Under the pieces are notes generated by a model that was not told where the DNA came from, ran no database searches, and was given only the letters and a program-made list of their open reading frames with translations. This document shows positions 51,796 to 64,000 of a stretch of 64,000 nt of DNA, piece after piece (position 1 is the first letter of the stretch; every line of letters starts with the position of its first letter). The stretch comes from Floccularia luteovirens (taxonomy: Eukaryota > Basidiomycota > Agaricomycetes > Agaricales > Squamanitaceae): contig VSJF01000001.1 of NCBI GenBank assembly GCA_009739215.1, positions 2,914,001-2,978,000 on the forward strand. Direction: 5' to 3'. Position numbers and translations under genes: made by a program.

Positions 51796-51888
51796 TCTTT
51801 TTGGTGGGGTGAGAGAAGGTACGTAGATGACATCATCAATGAAAAAACTAGTGTGATTGCAGATTGCTACTCTTGTCTCCACTCCGCC
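51796..51888. promoter_or_regulatory. Very short divergent promoter, MCR1 (-) and HOG1 (+)
   Basis: Only 93 bases separate the two start codons, so both 5' UTRs and core promoters must share it or overlap the other gene. Confidence 0.7.
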
Positions 51889-53511
<1,623 letters not shown>

Positions 53512-54068
53512 TATTTCTCATATTGGGAGTTGAAATGAGGGAGCAGAGAAGATATATCCTTTTCACGGGACACGATTAAAGAAGAGTCTAAGGAGAAGTT
53601 AGCAGCTCTATTTGAGCTTGAGAATGGAAATGGACAGGGGAGGGAAGGGAGGTGCAACAACTAACCAAAACACGGAAGATGCTTGCACGGTATGTATACA
53701 ATTTTCTCCCTTCTACATGTTCTTTTATCCTTGTATGCGTGTACCTCGTGTCTTGTCAATGTGAGTTGTTGCCTGAGGACGTGTATTAGTTTTGGTATCT
53801 GGACTCCTGAATTTCTGGTGATATAACATTTTCCTTAGAGATCGTATTTCCCTCATGTTTATCATACCTTCCTTTCTTTTCCTTATTCAGAACACTTGTA
53901 CTTTATACTTGTCCAAATTCCAGATTTGTTTATCTAATTTCTTTTGTCCGGAGTAGCGCGTTGACCCAAAACCTTTGCGCTTGATGCTGGAGTTGGCATG
54001 TGAGCATTTTAGCTTTTGCATACAACCATCTTACTATATATGAGCCACTGCAAAACATAAATATCAAG
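53512..54068. other. Intergenic between HOG1 and DNMT1
   Basis: 557 bases, pyrimidine-rich near the right end; HOG1 3' UTR and DNMT1 promoter. A hydrophobic minus frame here has no family support. Confidence 0.45.
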
Positions 54069-57000
54069 ATGAATGGAAGGAGACATAACAGACCAAGCGC
54101 GTTTGAAGTTTCTTTCCCTGAAGAAGCTGCCCAAGCTAGTGACCACAGCAGAGCTACTCCAAGCACAATCTATTCCCGACAATCTCATGTATTTGATACA
54201 CAGTCACCTATAGGTTCAGGATATTATGCACACTCGTCTCCAGCTACTTCTGTGGATGTTACTACTATTAAAGGAGGAGGTTCGGAGGGACGGTCTTTAT
54301 CTCCGGGAAGAGGATCTACGTCTGGGAGGAGCGAAAGTCTAGGAAATGGTTTAAAGAGGAAGGGAGACGGAGTGGTTGGTTTGATGAGAGATCCAAGGGT
54401 CAGTCCTTCAATTCTTGTTTTCTACGCATACATTTTGTGATGCTAATACTTCACATACCCCAAATTCTATATTAAATACTTATAGATTGCAAAACGAATC
54501 CAATTACCCCCAACCGCGTATTATTCAACCACACACATTGCGGAACGAGAAACGCGTGTCCTCATCGTTCCCGGAGAACATTCTGAAGACTCGGAATCGG
54601 AATATGACTCTGAACGTGAATCTGATGAGGAATTGTTTTCGGAACCAGAATTGGGTTCAAGCTCAAGCTCAAGAGTAGCTAGTCGACAGAGGAATGGGAA
54701 AGTAAAGGAAAAACCAATCCGAATTTTAGCAGATTTTTGTGTGTTCAATCCTCGTCATAGGAATGAACTTGTGTCGCTTGCTGAGTTGGATGTGGCGGAG
54801 GATGTGTTGGAGGGTGCGGGGTGGGTGAGAGCGGAGTTGAGGAATGATGAAGATGAAGGACAGGAGGATGAGTTGGAGGAGGATGATGAACAGGATGATG
54901 GTGGGAAGACTAGTGGTAGAAAGGATGGCAATCCGGATGTGATTGGCATGCATGTGAGGTTTGGTCCGATTTTGAGGTATTCAGTGGATTATGACAAGCC
55001 CAATGAGTATGTACCTATCATTCAGCTCTTAACAATTTACTTATGTGAACTTCGCCCAGGCCTTTCTACATTGAAACAGAATGCGCTTGGTACATCCTTC
55101 GTATGCCTGCAAAACAGTATGTGCCATATTATCAACACTTCTATACCCCAAGGCGAATTGCACAAATTGTTATATCTACGGCGTTGAAGTATCCACAACA
55201 AAGTCTTGAGGCTTTCATGGATCGGTTTTTATCTTTGGTTGATATATTTGGGAAAACATATACAGAGGAATACCTTCAACAGTCTGTATGTTGTCCCCTC
55301 CACATCACGTCCAAGCTGTTAATCAAGTTTTTCTAATGTTCAGATTACGGAGATTCAAGGAGCTGTTATAAGCAGCCCATCATTCAGCCGCCTCAAGGCA
55401 ACAACCCTCATCCAAACCCTCCTACGCAATGCTTCACCTTCTATACCACGTCATATCAGCAAACAACCTGCGCTTACACGTTCCACCATGTTCTCCTGAG
55501 ATTACAGGAAATCCTCGATCTATATGTACTAAAGCCAGAAAACCAAACTACCACCCACGTCACACCTGGTGTTTCCGAACTCGCGCGCGGACTGGTAAGA
55601 GAAGAATTGTTAGTTGTGGGTGCCCCACCTCCACGGCTTGAGTACCAAGGTAGTGGAAATGCGGAAGAAGAGAGAAAGAGAGAGGTTGTTGAGGGTTTTA
55701 CAACGGGCTGTACGTGCGGGGAAGCGGAATGTGGATCATAGGAGGGAAGACAGGATACAACGATCGTCTCGTTATGTGACAGCTATTATGGTGGATGGGG
55801 AAATATTTCGGGTGAGTTAAATTTATTTATTTCTGTCAGGATGCGAGGACTTTTGTGTTGAATTTTTGGACTGAATAAGGTTGGGGATTATGTGATTGTT
55901 CCGAAAGGTCTTATATCTGGTGCGAAGGATATGCCGTTCCTGCCACAAAATGAGGAAGCTGTTCCAGCGAATGCGACGTTGGATATGTATTTTTGGTATC
56001 ACCTTTCTCCTGCTTCACAAGCTATCAGAATACTGATTCATACATTCCGCATTCTTATATGCAGGTTTGCGTTAATTCAGTATATCAACATAGAAGACGA
56101 GATAGCGCATGTGCAATGGTTAGAACACTGGCAAACAAATCTATCTAGGGGGAGTTGGGAAGCGAACAGGAGTTGTTTCTCAATGACCTATGTGGACACG
56201 TTCCGCTACGCACTCTAACAGCGAAATTGCGTGTACACAAACTTCCTGAATCTGATGTTCCTCCAGGGGATTTTTTCTACAAGTACGTCATTAGTAAGAT
56301 ATGAGTTTACAAGCTGTTCCATGAACGCATAACAAATTTCAGGTATAAGCACGACAAGGCGCTGGGTATGTTCATCTCCCTGGACCATAAACGTATCGAA
56401 CTTGCATCAAAGAATATACCTCCAAATAACTGCCCCGTCTGCCTACTCCACGTACAGCAAGACCAAGAAACCTACGAACGACCTCTCAAAGACGATAAAG
56501 GTGTAAGAAATGGCGTTTCATTCCGCGGAATAGAGTATCATTTGGATGATTTCGTACTTTATCGAGCTCATGAAGGTCCTGCACATATTGGGCACGTCGT
56601 GAAGATTAATATGCCGAATAGAGCTGTGCATAGTTCGTTAACGACTGTGGTTCTGCGTCGTGTGGGGCGTATATCTGATTTGGAGGTCATTTTGCCTAGG
56701 ACGGAAGTTAAAGATGAGGTATTGATATGAATCAGAGTGAAGGTGCTCAGATGCTGACTCACTTCTAAAAGCGACATCTTTTCTTTAACGGATGAGGAGG
56801 TTACTGTTGATCTAAAAGATTTGATACGTGTCATCTTCGCTTTTAGCTCAAAATCCTTTCACCGCACCCGACGCATCGTTAAATGAATGGCTACAACTCT
56901 CTTCAGACCATTTTTATATACGATATGCATTCAAGAGCTTGGACGTTCGTTCGTGGAACGACCGAAGGCAACTATCATGGGATGAGCTCGCTGTATGCAC

Positions 57001-59072
57001 AAAATGTTGTCAGGAACGTGTACAGCTACGATTGGATATGCGTGATTTTTTGTCCATCTCGAAGAAGAAACCATTGGCGGCTTTAGATTTATTTGGTGGG
57101 GTTGGTGCGTTCAGCCGTGGTTTGGCAGAAGGGAGTGGGTTAATTAGAGTTACGCATGCGATTGAGATAAGTCCTAGTGCGGCGAAGACTTTTAAGTAGG
57201 TTTTTCCTTTCTTTCTTGAGCAATTGGAGAATTTTATTTATGTCGTTACTAGGCGGAACTCGCCCCATACGATTGTATACAACCAATGCACGAATATTAT
57301 GTTACGGTATGCTATGAAGACCCACGAAGGACACAAAACGGAACGCCCCACTCATATATATGATTCAACCCAATACGTTGCGGATCCTCCAAAGCCAGGA
57401 GAGATCAAGGTGGTCACTGCGGGCTTTCCTTGGTAAGCACTAAATTTCCTGATACTAATAATTAAGCTCATTATAAGGATGTGAAAGTCAATCTCACTCT
57501 GCACTTAACATGTACAAAGTCGCAGATGATGTGAAAAGCAACTTGATATTGACAACATTATCATGGATCCAATTTCTCAAGCCTCTATTATGCTTCTTCG
57601 AGAATGTACCTGGGTTTCTTAGTTATAACTTGAATTCGACGCAAGTGAATCAATACCGTGTCGAAGGAGGTATCGAGATGGGTGGACTCAAGTTTTTGAT
57701 TCGGGCTTTATTAGACTTGGGGTGAGCAATTTTCATATTGTGATTGTCCTTACAGGGTTTTCATATTGTTTATTATTCAGCTACCAAGTCCGTTTCTCAC
57801 TACTTCAAGCGGGACATTATGGTACCCCACAACGACGTGTTCGATTTTTCCTAATTGCAGCTCTGGATGGTATACCACTCCCGGGATTCCCAACTCCATC
57901 GCATGATTTTCCAGGTACAACCAAGCTGCAAATCAAGTTCCCAAATGGAGACATCATTCGCCCAATTCGAGCTACGAATGGTGTTGCACCACATAGGTTT
58001 GTCTCTATTGAGGATGCTATTCATGATTTGCCGAGATTTGATTGGTATATATAATTTGCACCTAATTCTCTTGTTGTAAAACTTATATATATATTGTTAT
58101 TATAGGAAACCGTCAAATCACATGCGCGAAACGAGTGAGATGAGGAGAGAAAGAGTGGAACGCTCTCGTGAAATACCTGCTCTAGAAATCAAGAAGAAAT
58201 CAAAATTTTGTGGATATAAAGGCAAGGTCGAGTACTACCATGAACCACGGACGAGTTTCCAGGTGTATGCTCGTGCGAAACCGACAGAAGATCTTCAGCA
58301 TTATACGAGGTGTCTTTTACCCAAAAAAGTGGACCGGTATGTGGATTATGGGTTTTTGGGTATCTCTTCGCTCTTGATCTTATGTATGCTGGCAGTGTCA
58401 TTTCTATACCATTAGAGGCTGATGCCGATTATCGAAGTCAGTACTTCCATGCTTTTACCTGCCAATCTACCTAAAACTGCATTTCGCTTTTTTTTAAACC
58501 AAAGGTCTCCGGCCGGATCAATACGAATGGCAATTTGCTAACCCATCATCATCTGTGGCACGCTTGAAGTATCGTCCTGGTAATCGTCTCATGAATCTTT
58601 TGCGTCTTTCTTCTTTGGCTAAGTCGTACTTTTTTTAAAGGTTTGTATGGAAGACTAGACAGATATCAGTGTTTCCCAACTACGGTTACAAATGTTGATC
58701 CTACTGCAAAACAGAGCAGGGTATTGAATCCATATGTATGTCATATTATATTTAACCATCCCTCTACTGAATTGATCCTGTGTTTGTAGTGTAAACGAAT
58801 GGTGACCATTCGGGAATTAGCAAGATCGCAAGGGTTTCCTGATCACTTTGTTTTTGAAGCACTTGGTGATAACTTGATAACAGTACGTCGATCCTCTGAT
58901 CTTAAATATAATGTGTTAGGATCACTTATAGTATGATGCATAGATGCACAGACAGATAGGGAACGCTGTACCTCTCCAGGTGTCGTTGGCAATAGGTAGA
59001 GAATTACGAGAGATTATGTTCAAAAAGTGGAAAGTGGACCAGAAAGATGCGATGGAGGTCGATGATGATTAA
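54069..59072 (+). CDS. DNMT1-type DNA (cytosine-5) methyltransferase, frame broken in several places
   Basis: Maintenance-type cytosine methyltransferase; nuclear, acts on CpG DNA. Order: disordered N-terminus; RFD-like domain (PIRILADFCVFNPRH ... DVLEGAGWVRAEL, then YVPYYQHFYTPRRIAQIV); BAH 1 (TAIMVDGEIFRVGDYVIVPKG); BAH 2 (KYKHDKALGMF ... EYHLDDFVLY); catalytic domain with motif I DLFGGVGAFSRGL, motif IV GFPCQSHSALN, motif VI FFENVPGF, motif VIII QRRVRFFLIA, motif IX ARSQGFPD and X QIGNAVPL. The PCQ cysteine codon is split by an intron (TG at 57,431-57,432 joined to a T after GTGAAAG). Frame shifts of one base are needed near 55,480-55,492, 55,644-55,651, 56,148-56,152, 56,784-56,788 and 56,841-56,844. 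All catalytic motifs are intact, so consensus errors or a recent pseudogene are both possible. The stop at 59070-59072 is unaffected. Confidence 0.85.
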
Positions 59073-59106
59073 TTTCAATTTTCGTACCATATATTGTAGA
59101 TGGACG

Positions 59107-59726
59107 TTCTATGTATAACTCCATCATCAGTTTGGCATACTTTAACGGAGAGTAAAACTCACAATCGTCCAGTGCTTCCATTTCATACCCTGCCCAGATC
59201 ACTTCGGAACAACTATTACACCCTATGAGGTGTTGACCCTTCTCCATATCCGCGAGGGTAATCACATATGCTCCTCCGCATCTACACTTGAAAGAGAATG
59301 CATCATCACTATCGCCATTCTCTACGTCCTCAAAATCATCCAAAGAAACAACTTGTGCAGGGCGCGGGCCAGTTGGCATGACATGTCCTAATATATCGTT
59401 ATCACATTGCTTGCGAAGTGTGGCGGTGGACAGTGTCGTGTATGCTTCCTTTAGGAGCGCAATGTCCACTGGAGGCGATGTCACTGCAGTGCTTCCATTT
59501 CCTTTCCTCTGCTTATCTGGGTGGAGACGTAACAAAGCCCTGTGGTATGCTTGTTTTATCTCTATAGGCTGTGCATCTCTTGGGATATTGAGCAGGGCAT
59601 AGTAGTTATTGAGAGGAGTTGTTGAGGAATCCAGCGTTGACTAGAGTAAGAATGAAAATGAGAAAATAAGATTAGATAGATTAGATCGGATTCAATGTAT
59701 CGTCTGACATCACGTGATGGTTTCAT
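59107..59726 (-). CDS. DPH4: Diphthamide biosynthesis protein 4 (J-domain, CSL zinc finger)
   Basis: Small J-protein that helps deliver electrons and iron to diphthamide synthesis on elongation factor 2. The J-domain has YYALLNIPRDAQPIEIKQAYHRALL and RLHPDKQ (HPD motif), and the CSL zinc finger has FKCRCGGAYVI then LIGCNSCSEVIWAGYEM. The first exon is short (ATG at 59726, MKPSRD) with a 68-nt intron starting GTCAGA. The last intron is 59109-59162; joining GAT T to AA makes the stop codon itself from both exons. If that intron is not used, the frame runs to 59020 and overlaps the DNMT1 end. Convergent with DNMT1, 34 bases apart. Confidence 0.8.
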
Positions 59727-60683
59727 TTTCCTAAAATTAGATTAAAATATACTATTTACTTCCGCGGTCAACAAGTTCTTGAGGTGTTCTTATGAATCTG
59801 ATAGAACCAGAAAGAACGGAATAATCTTGAACCGTGATATATATTCTAGGATCAATTATATCAAATGTTATTGGTAGATAGCTAGATAGATTTTTTTAAG
59901 CTTATCATGACACTTACGATTGAATTCAACTTGTCCTATAGGATACATCCTTATTTCATGAGATACATTGACATCTACCTGACCCCATTAGCACCGAATT
60001 AACTCCATATTAATAGTCCCACAGCATGTCAGTCTGCCAACGGGCGTCATTGATGGCGTGTCGAAGTAGGCATGAAACTGGTGTGTTTCCTCAGTTAAGT
60101 ATGCCTTGCACAGGTTTCTGTGGATTGATAACAGATAAGTACTTCTTCCGGGTATCAAATGGCAGCATCCATATGCCGTGTTAATTTCGGCACCTTTCAA
60201 GATGAGCTTGCAGGCTGGGGAGCAGAGCAGCAGGTGATTCCAACAACGTTGGTGATGAACAGTTGATGAGAGTAGGGATATTTATCACGGAGAACAAACG
60301 GAAGAATCTTCATAAGGATGCCGTGAAAATCACGGGAAGTAATCTAACTCATATCGAGACTTATACTGACAGCGGTGATGAGGGATCGATCAGTCGAAAT
60401 TCAGTTGATTGATGTGATTCGGTGGTTTTGTGGGCAGACAAAGAGCAGCAGAGGCAGGAGTGATAATTGGTGAGAGGTAATTGGACATGTGATGGTTACA
60501 GTAGTGTATGATGGTAGGCAAGGGATGTGGTCTAACATGAAAGAGTGTGACTTGTTTTATTACGTTTATCAATGGTCCTTTGAATCTTGGCCTCTAACCA
60601 GTTGTCTCTCCCTTTCCACTCCCATCTTCTCTGCTCTCTCACTTTCGTTTTCAAGCTTCCTAGTATTGCATCCTCTTTTTTAC
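59727..60683. promoter_or_regulatory. Divergent promoter region, DPH4 (-) and TBC Rab-GAP (+)
   Basis: 957 bases, AT-rich on the left with short AGAT-type repeats (about 59,875-59,895). The rest is presumed promoter and 5' UTR, with a pyrimidine-rich tract just before 60,684. No gene could be supported. Confidence 0.45.
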
Positions 60684-63027
60684 ATGGACGCACCGGCTTT
60701 GGTTTTTGTCCCATCAACGCCCTTAAAGTTTGATTTGCCTACTCCGCAACACCCACCACCCCCAGCACCAAGTATTCAACGTCCTACTTCTAATTTACCT
60801 CCTGCCAGGTTTTCTGTTGCAGATTCTGGCCGTACATCTTCTGAAACCGCCATATTCTCTATCTACTCCATGTATGGTGAAGACCCTCAGTCAACGAGGA
60901 CCGCTTCTGATTCACCAAATTCCAAATTCGATCGCAAGTCCAAGGACGCTATCCCAACCCTAAATCTTCCTATCTCCGATGGTGATGATCTCTCTTCCAG
61001 TGCAAACAGATTCTCCTCTGCTGTTGCATATCGTGATGATGGGAAAGTTCCAATCCATCAAGTCGCTGGATTGGCAATTTCATATGAACAACCTGTTAGC
61101 AGCGTGTTACCTCCGAATGGTGACGTCCATGACTCTTGCCCACCTTCTCGTCCTGAGTCTGGCTACGCAACAATGTCGTCCCTTCGCGCCACATCAGAAT
61201 CTCGAAACGGTCACAGCGGACACCATCCCCGCTCAAGTGATTTCACCGCTTCATCTCGTACGTCTGGTACATCGATGATGGGTCAATCCTCCAGCAGGGT
61301 TTCACAATTATCTGGCAACTCATATTCAAGTTCGCCAAGGTCGCATAACCGTCAATCCTCGTTGTCAGCACGAGAATATCCTCCTTTGCCGCCCTCTGCT
61401 CCAACTACCCCTTCTCCCACTCCTCCGAGACATCCCTCACCGATATTATTAACACCAAAGGCTAATAAAAATACGAGGGCTGCTACGCCTGCTAGCTCTC
61501 CTGCAAGTATGGTATCGCTAGTGCCATCTGAAGGCGAAGACATGGATGCTTTTCACGTCAGAAATACCTATGCTCAGCTTGAAGCTTCTGGAGTAAAGGG
61601 TGACGGTTATGAAGAGGGAATAGAGCGGACTCGTGCTCGTGTTGGTATCAGCCGTACCAGCCAATTACAAGCAGCCGCAGCTCTCGGAGATGGAAAAGAA
61701 AAACAGAGGGAGCTTGATCCAAAGGAAATCCAATTATTGTCAAGTGTGGATCGGTGAGTTAAAACATTGTCGTTACTACCTTTTATATCAACTTTCGGAA
61801 TAGTTATGGTTTTTTCACTATTCCCTCCCACGACCGTCTCATAAAGCTTTCCACCGCACCTCTGCTAAAGAAACTATCACGAACCTCAGCTGGTCCTGCA
61901 TCGGCGTCAAGCAACGCCGTGTCTCTTCCTGCCCTTCCACCTCCCGCGTTACCCCTGAAAGAAGCATCTCGTATTGCTAAATGGACGAAGATGCTGCAGC
62001 CTCTTTCCCGTGATCATGGTGGAAACGTAGAATCTTGGAGTGTAAACCCTAAAAGAAGTTCCAAGCTTCGCGAGAGGACGTATAAGGGAGTACCAGACCG
62101 ATGGCGAGCGGCGGCATGGGACTATTTCATGACTCGTTATTCGAAAATGAGTTCTAGAGAACTTTCTGCATTAGCAAGGGAATACCGCGAAGCCTTGGAT
62201 AAGCCTTCTACATATGACATCCAAATTGATTTGGATGTTCCTAGGACTATCGGCGGCCATATTATGTTTAGGACAAGATATGGTGCAGGGTGAGTAGATC
62301 CGCCTGCTCTTTGATTTGCTTCCTTTCTGACATGATCAACTATAGCCAGCGGTCATTGTTCCATGTCTTGCACTCTTTCTCACTCAGATGTTCTACCTGT
62401 GGCTACGTGCAAGGCATGGGGCCTATAGCTGCTACTCTTCTATGTTATTTTGATCCAGAACGCGTTTATTCGTCCCTCGTCCGATTACACGATGCATATG
62501 ACATGCATACTGTTTTTAATCCTGGCTTTCCTGGTTTACTTGAAGCTATTTATGTGCAAGAAAGAATAACGGAGCAGATGATGCCTGATGTTTATGCCGC
62601 TTTCAAAAAGCATATGATATCTACGACATCGTATGCAACGAAGTGGTACATTACGCTATTTGCGAACTCTGTGCCATTCCAGACACAGCTGAGGCTGTGG
62701 GATGCGTTTCTATTGGATGGGTATGACGTGTTTGTTGCTGTAGCGGTTGCCATCGTGTGGGTCTACCGTGGTACGTTTCATCCATCAGTTTCAAATCTTC
62801 ATTTTTTTAATACGGGATTATTAGATCACATCACGTCAAATTCTGCCAACTTTGAAACTGTCCTATCCCTTCTATCGTCATTTTTCGTCCCAGAAGACGA
62901 GAACGTTTTACTGTCATGGATCGAGCAAACATTAGGTGATAAAAAGCTCAGGACAAGCATGACAAAATGGAGACAAGATTGGAAAGAGCTTGTCGCCTCA
63001 GGCAAAGATGGTGCCGCCTTGTTATAG
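60684..63027 (+). CDS. TBC-domain Rab GTPase-activating protein
   Basis: Accelerates GTP hydrolysis on Rab GTPases in membrane traffic. A long Ser/Pro-rich N-terminal region (about 350 residues) ends in EIQLLSSVDR, then YGFFTIPSHDRLI. The TBC domain has KWTKML, TYKGVPDRWRAAAWDYF, IDLDVPRTIGGH (arginine finger, I-x-x-D-x-x-R), GYVQGMGPIAATLL (glutamine finger), FPGLLEAIYVQERI, and LWDAFLLDGYDV. Ends TMKWRQDWKEL-type helix and GKDGAALL; stop 63025-63027. Three or four introns, all in phase. Both catalytic fingers are present, so it should be active. Which Rab it serves is not visible. Confidence 0.92.
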
Positions 63028-63520
63028 TGACTAGTAATCTTATTCCTCTACTTTATACTTCCTTTTTATATCATAGCGCATTCATCATCGTCATCAACAA
63101 TCACTCTGCATTCAAAATCTTTCTTTGTGTTATTTTTTTTTGTTTTTCCTTCATTATTTTAGACATTATCACCAATCACTACCCATCCGCACGCTGCACA
63201 CAACAATCCCTTATCCACTACTTATAACCGCATTTGCATTCTTTGGACTGCTTTTCATTTGCTGGTTCTCCCAACCGTTTTGTAATATTTTCTGTAATAT
63301 TTCAAGTCGATGATCCAATACGTGTTGCAAAAAGCCATATAAAGGCTAGCTGCAATGTTATCAGTAATGGGGCAATTGGCGCTAGCCACAAAGTGAGCTG
63401 CGGGAACTGCGGCCATGTGACCTTCCCGTGACCAAGTAAATCCGGTAATTTATGCACCATCCATACATCCATAAGTATCGTTGCTGCAATTACGACAAGG
63501 CGGACTACGTATAGTCTGCT
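63028..63520. other. Intergenic between TBC and DOPEY
   Basis: 493 bases on the same strand as both neighbours; T-rich 3' region of the TBC gene then the DOPEY promoter. No gene seen. Confidence 0.45.
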
Positions 63521-64000
63521 ATGGCGACTAGCAACCTAACATCCGTTCCGAGTGTAGAGGGGATGAAGGTCAACACGCAAAATTCTACTATAGTTTCGCC
63601 GAGGTCTCGTGAACGTGGTCAGTCTAACGTTCTTGACATGTCTGATGATGTTTACCAAACCGAACTTTTGTTGCCCACTTTTAACTATAGTCTCGCAGAT
63701 GTATGCTGCTGATCCCAAGTATAAGAAATATATCCAGCAAGTGGAGAAATGTCTAAATTCTTTCGATAATGTGCATGAATGGGCGGATTGTATCGCGTTC
63801 TTGAAACAATTATTGAAGGTGAGTCTTTGTGGTTGATAATATGACAGTTTGGGTAGCTGACTTTTGTTTATTTTTAAAAGACGTTTCAATCGTATATGCA
63901 GTTTAAGGAGATTCCGCGAAAGTTGATTGTTGCTAAACGTCTGTCACAATGTTTGAACTCGGCTTTACCAACTGGAGTTCATCAACGCGCACTCGATGTC
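63521..64000 (+). CDS. DOPEY/Dop1 family protein, N-terminal part (runs off the window)
   Basis: DOP1 with MON2 works in endosome-to-Golgi traffic and ER organisation. The start ATG at 63521 opens a Ser-rich lead (MATSNLTSVPSVEGMK). After an intron (likely 63651-63699) comes the family's conserved start: DPKYKKYIQQVEKCLNSFDN, HEWADCIAFLKQLLK, then after another intron TFQSYMQFKEIPRKLIVAKR and LNSALPTGVHQRALDV at the edge. These blocks are characteristic of DOPEY N-termini. The protein is normally above 1,500 residues, so most of it lies beyond 64,000. Confidence 0.9.

Noticed and set aside
53930..54166. Hydrophobic minus frame across the DNMT1 start
   Set aside because: It is a shadow of the DNMT1 first exon and its 5' UTR.
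55598..55650. Canonical-looking intron GTAAGA...CCAAG in DNMT1 that would bypass one frame break
   Set aside because: It would remove VREELLVVGAPPPRLEY, which looks like family sequence; kept only as an alternative to an indel.

Overview
The window looks like nuclear DNA of a mushroom-forming fungus (Basidiomycota, most likely Agaricomycetes). Genes are densely packed and cut by many 45-70 nt GT-AG introns. F-box genes of the kind expanded in Agaricomycetes are present, as are an atypical long G-alpha and a DNMT1-type methyltransferase with RFD and two BAH domains. Exon models below were built by hand from reading-frame continuity, splice signals and remembered family motifs; no search or alignment was run.

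Layout, left to right: G-alpha (-, runs off the left edge); COG8 (-); a fungal membrane protein of unknown function (+); a 2.1 kb empty stretch; a mucin-like single-pass membrane protein (-); a 2.8 kb empty stretch; an F-box protein (+); an RS-rich probable RNA-processing protein (+); a second F-box protein with Cys pairs (-); an importin-9-type karyopherin (+); the nucleolar GTPase NOG2 (+); enolase (+); an Ies4-like protein (-); a GFA-domain enzyme (-); ATP synthase subunit e (+); the RBBP4/MSI1-type WD40 histone chaperone (+); RAMP4/SERP1 (-); a BMT5-like rRNA methyltransferase (+); a third F-box protein (-); mitochondrial uL10m (-); FIP1 (+); an ING-family PHD protein (-); a large secreted DUF5695-like protein (-); a 2.2 kb stretch holding an orphan exon; NADH-cytochrome b5 reductase MCR1 (-); HOG1 MAP kinase (+); DNMT1 (+); DPH4 (-); a TBC Rab-GAP (+); and the start of DOPEY (+, runs off the right edge).

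Most genes are conserved housekeeping functions: secretory traffic (COG8, RAMP4, TBC, DOPEY), ribosome biogenesis and translation (NOG2, BMT5, uL10m, DPH4, importin-9), chromatin (RBBP4, ING, DNMT1, perhaps Ies4), mitochondria and energy (enolase, subunit e, MCR1) and signalling (G-alpha, HOG1). The accessory parts are the F-box genes, the mucin-like protein, the DUF5695-like secreted protein and the unknown membrane protein.

I see no clear new multi-gene system. The most notable signals are: a G-alpha without the catalytic switch II glutamine; a repeated DTG motif in the mucin-like protein; GC-AG introns in enolase and RBBP4, the latter beside a 14-nt micro-exon; a DNMT1 whose catalytic cysteine codon is split by an intron; and at least nine single-base reading-frame breaks in five conserved genes, many at short homopolymers. 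Those breaks suggest consensus indel errors or, for DNMT1, locus decay.
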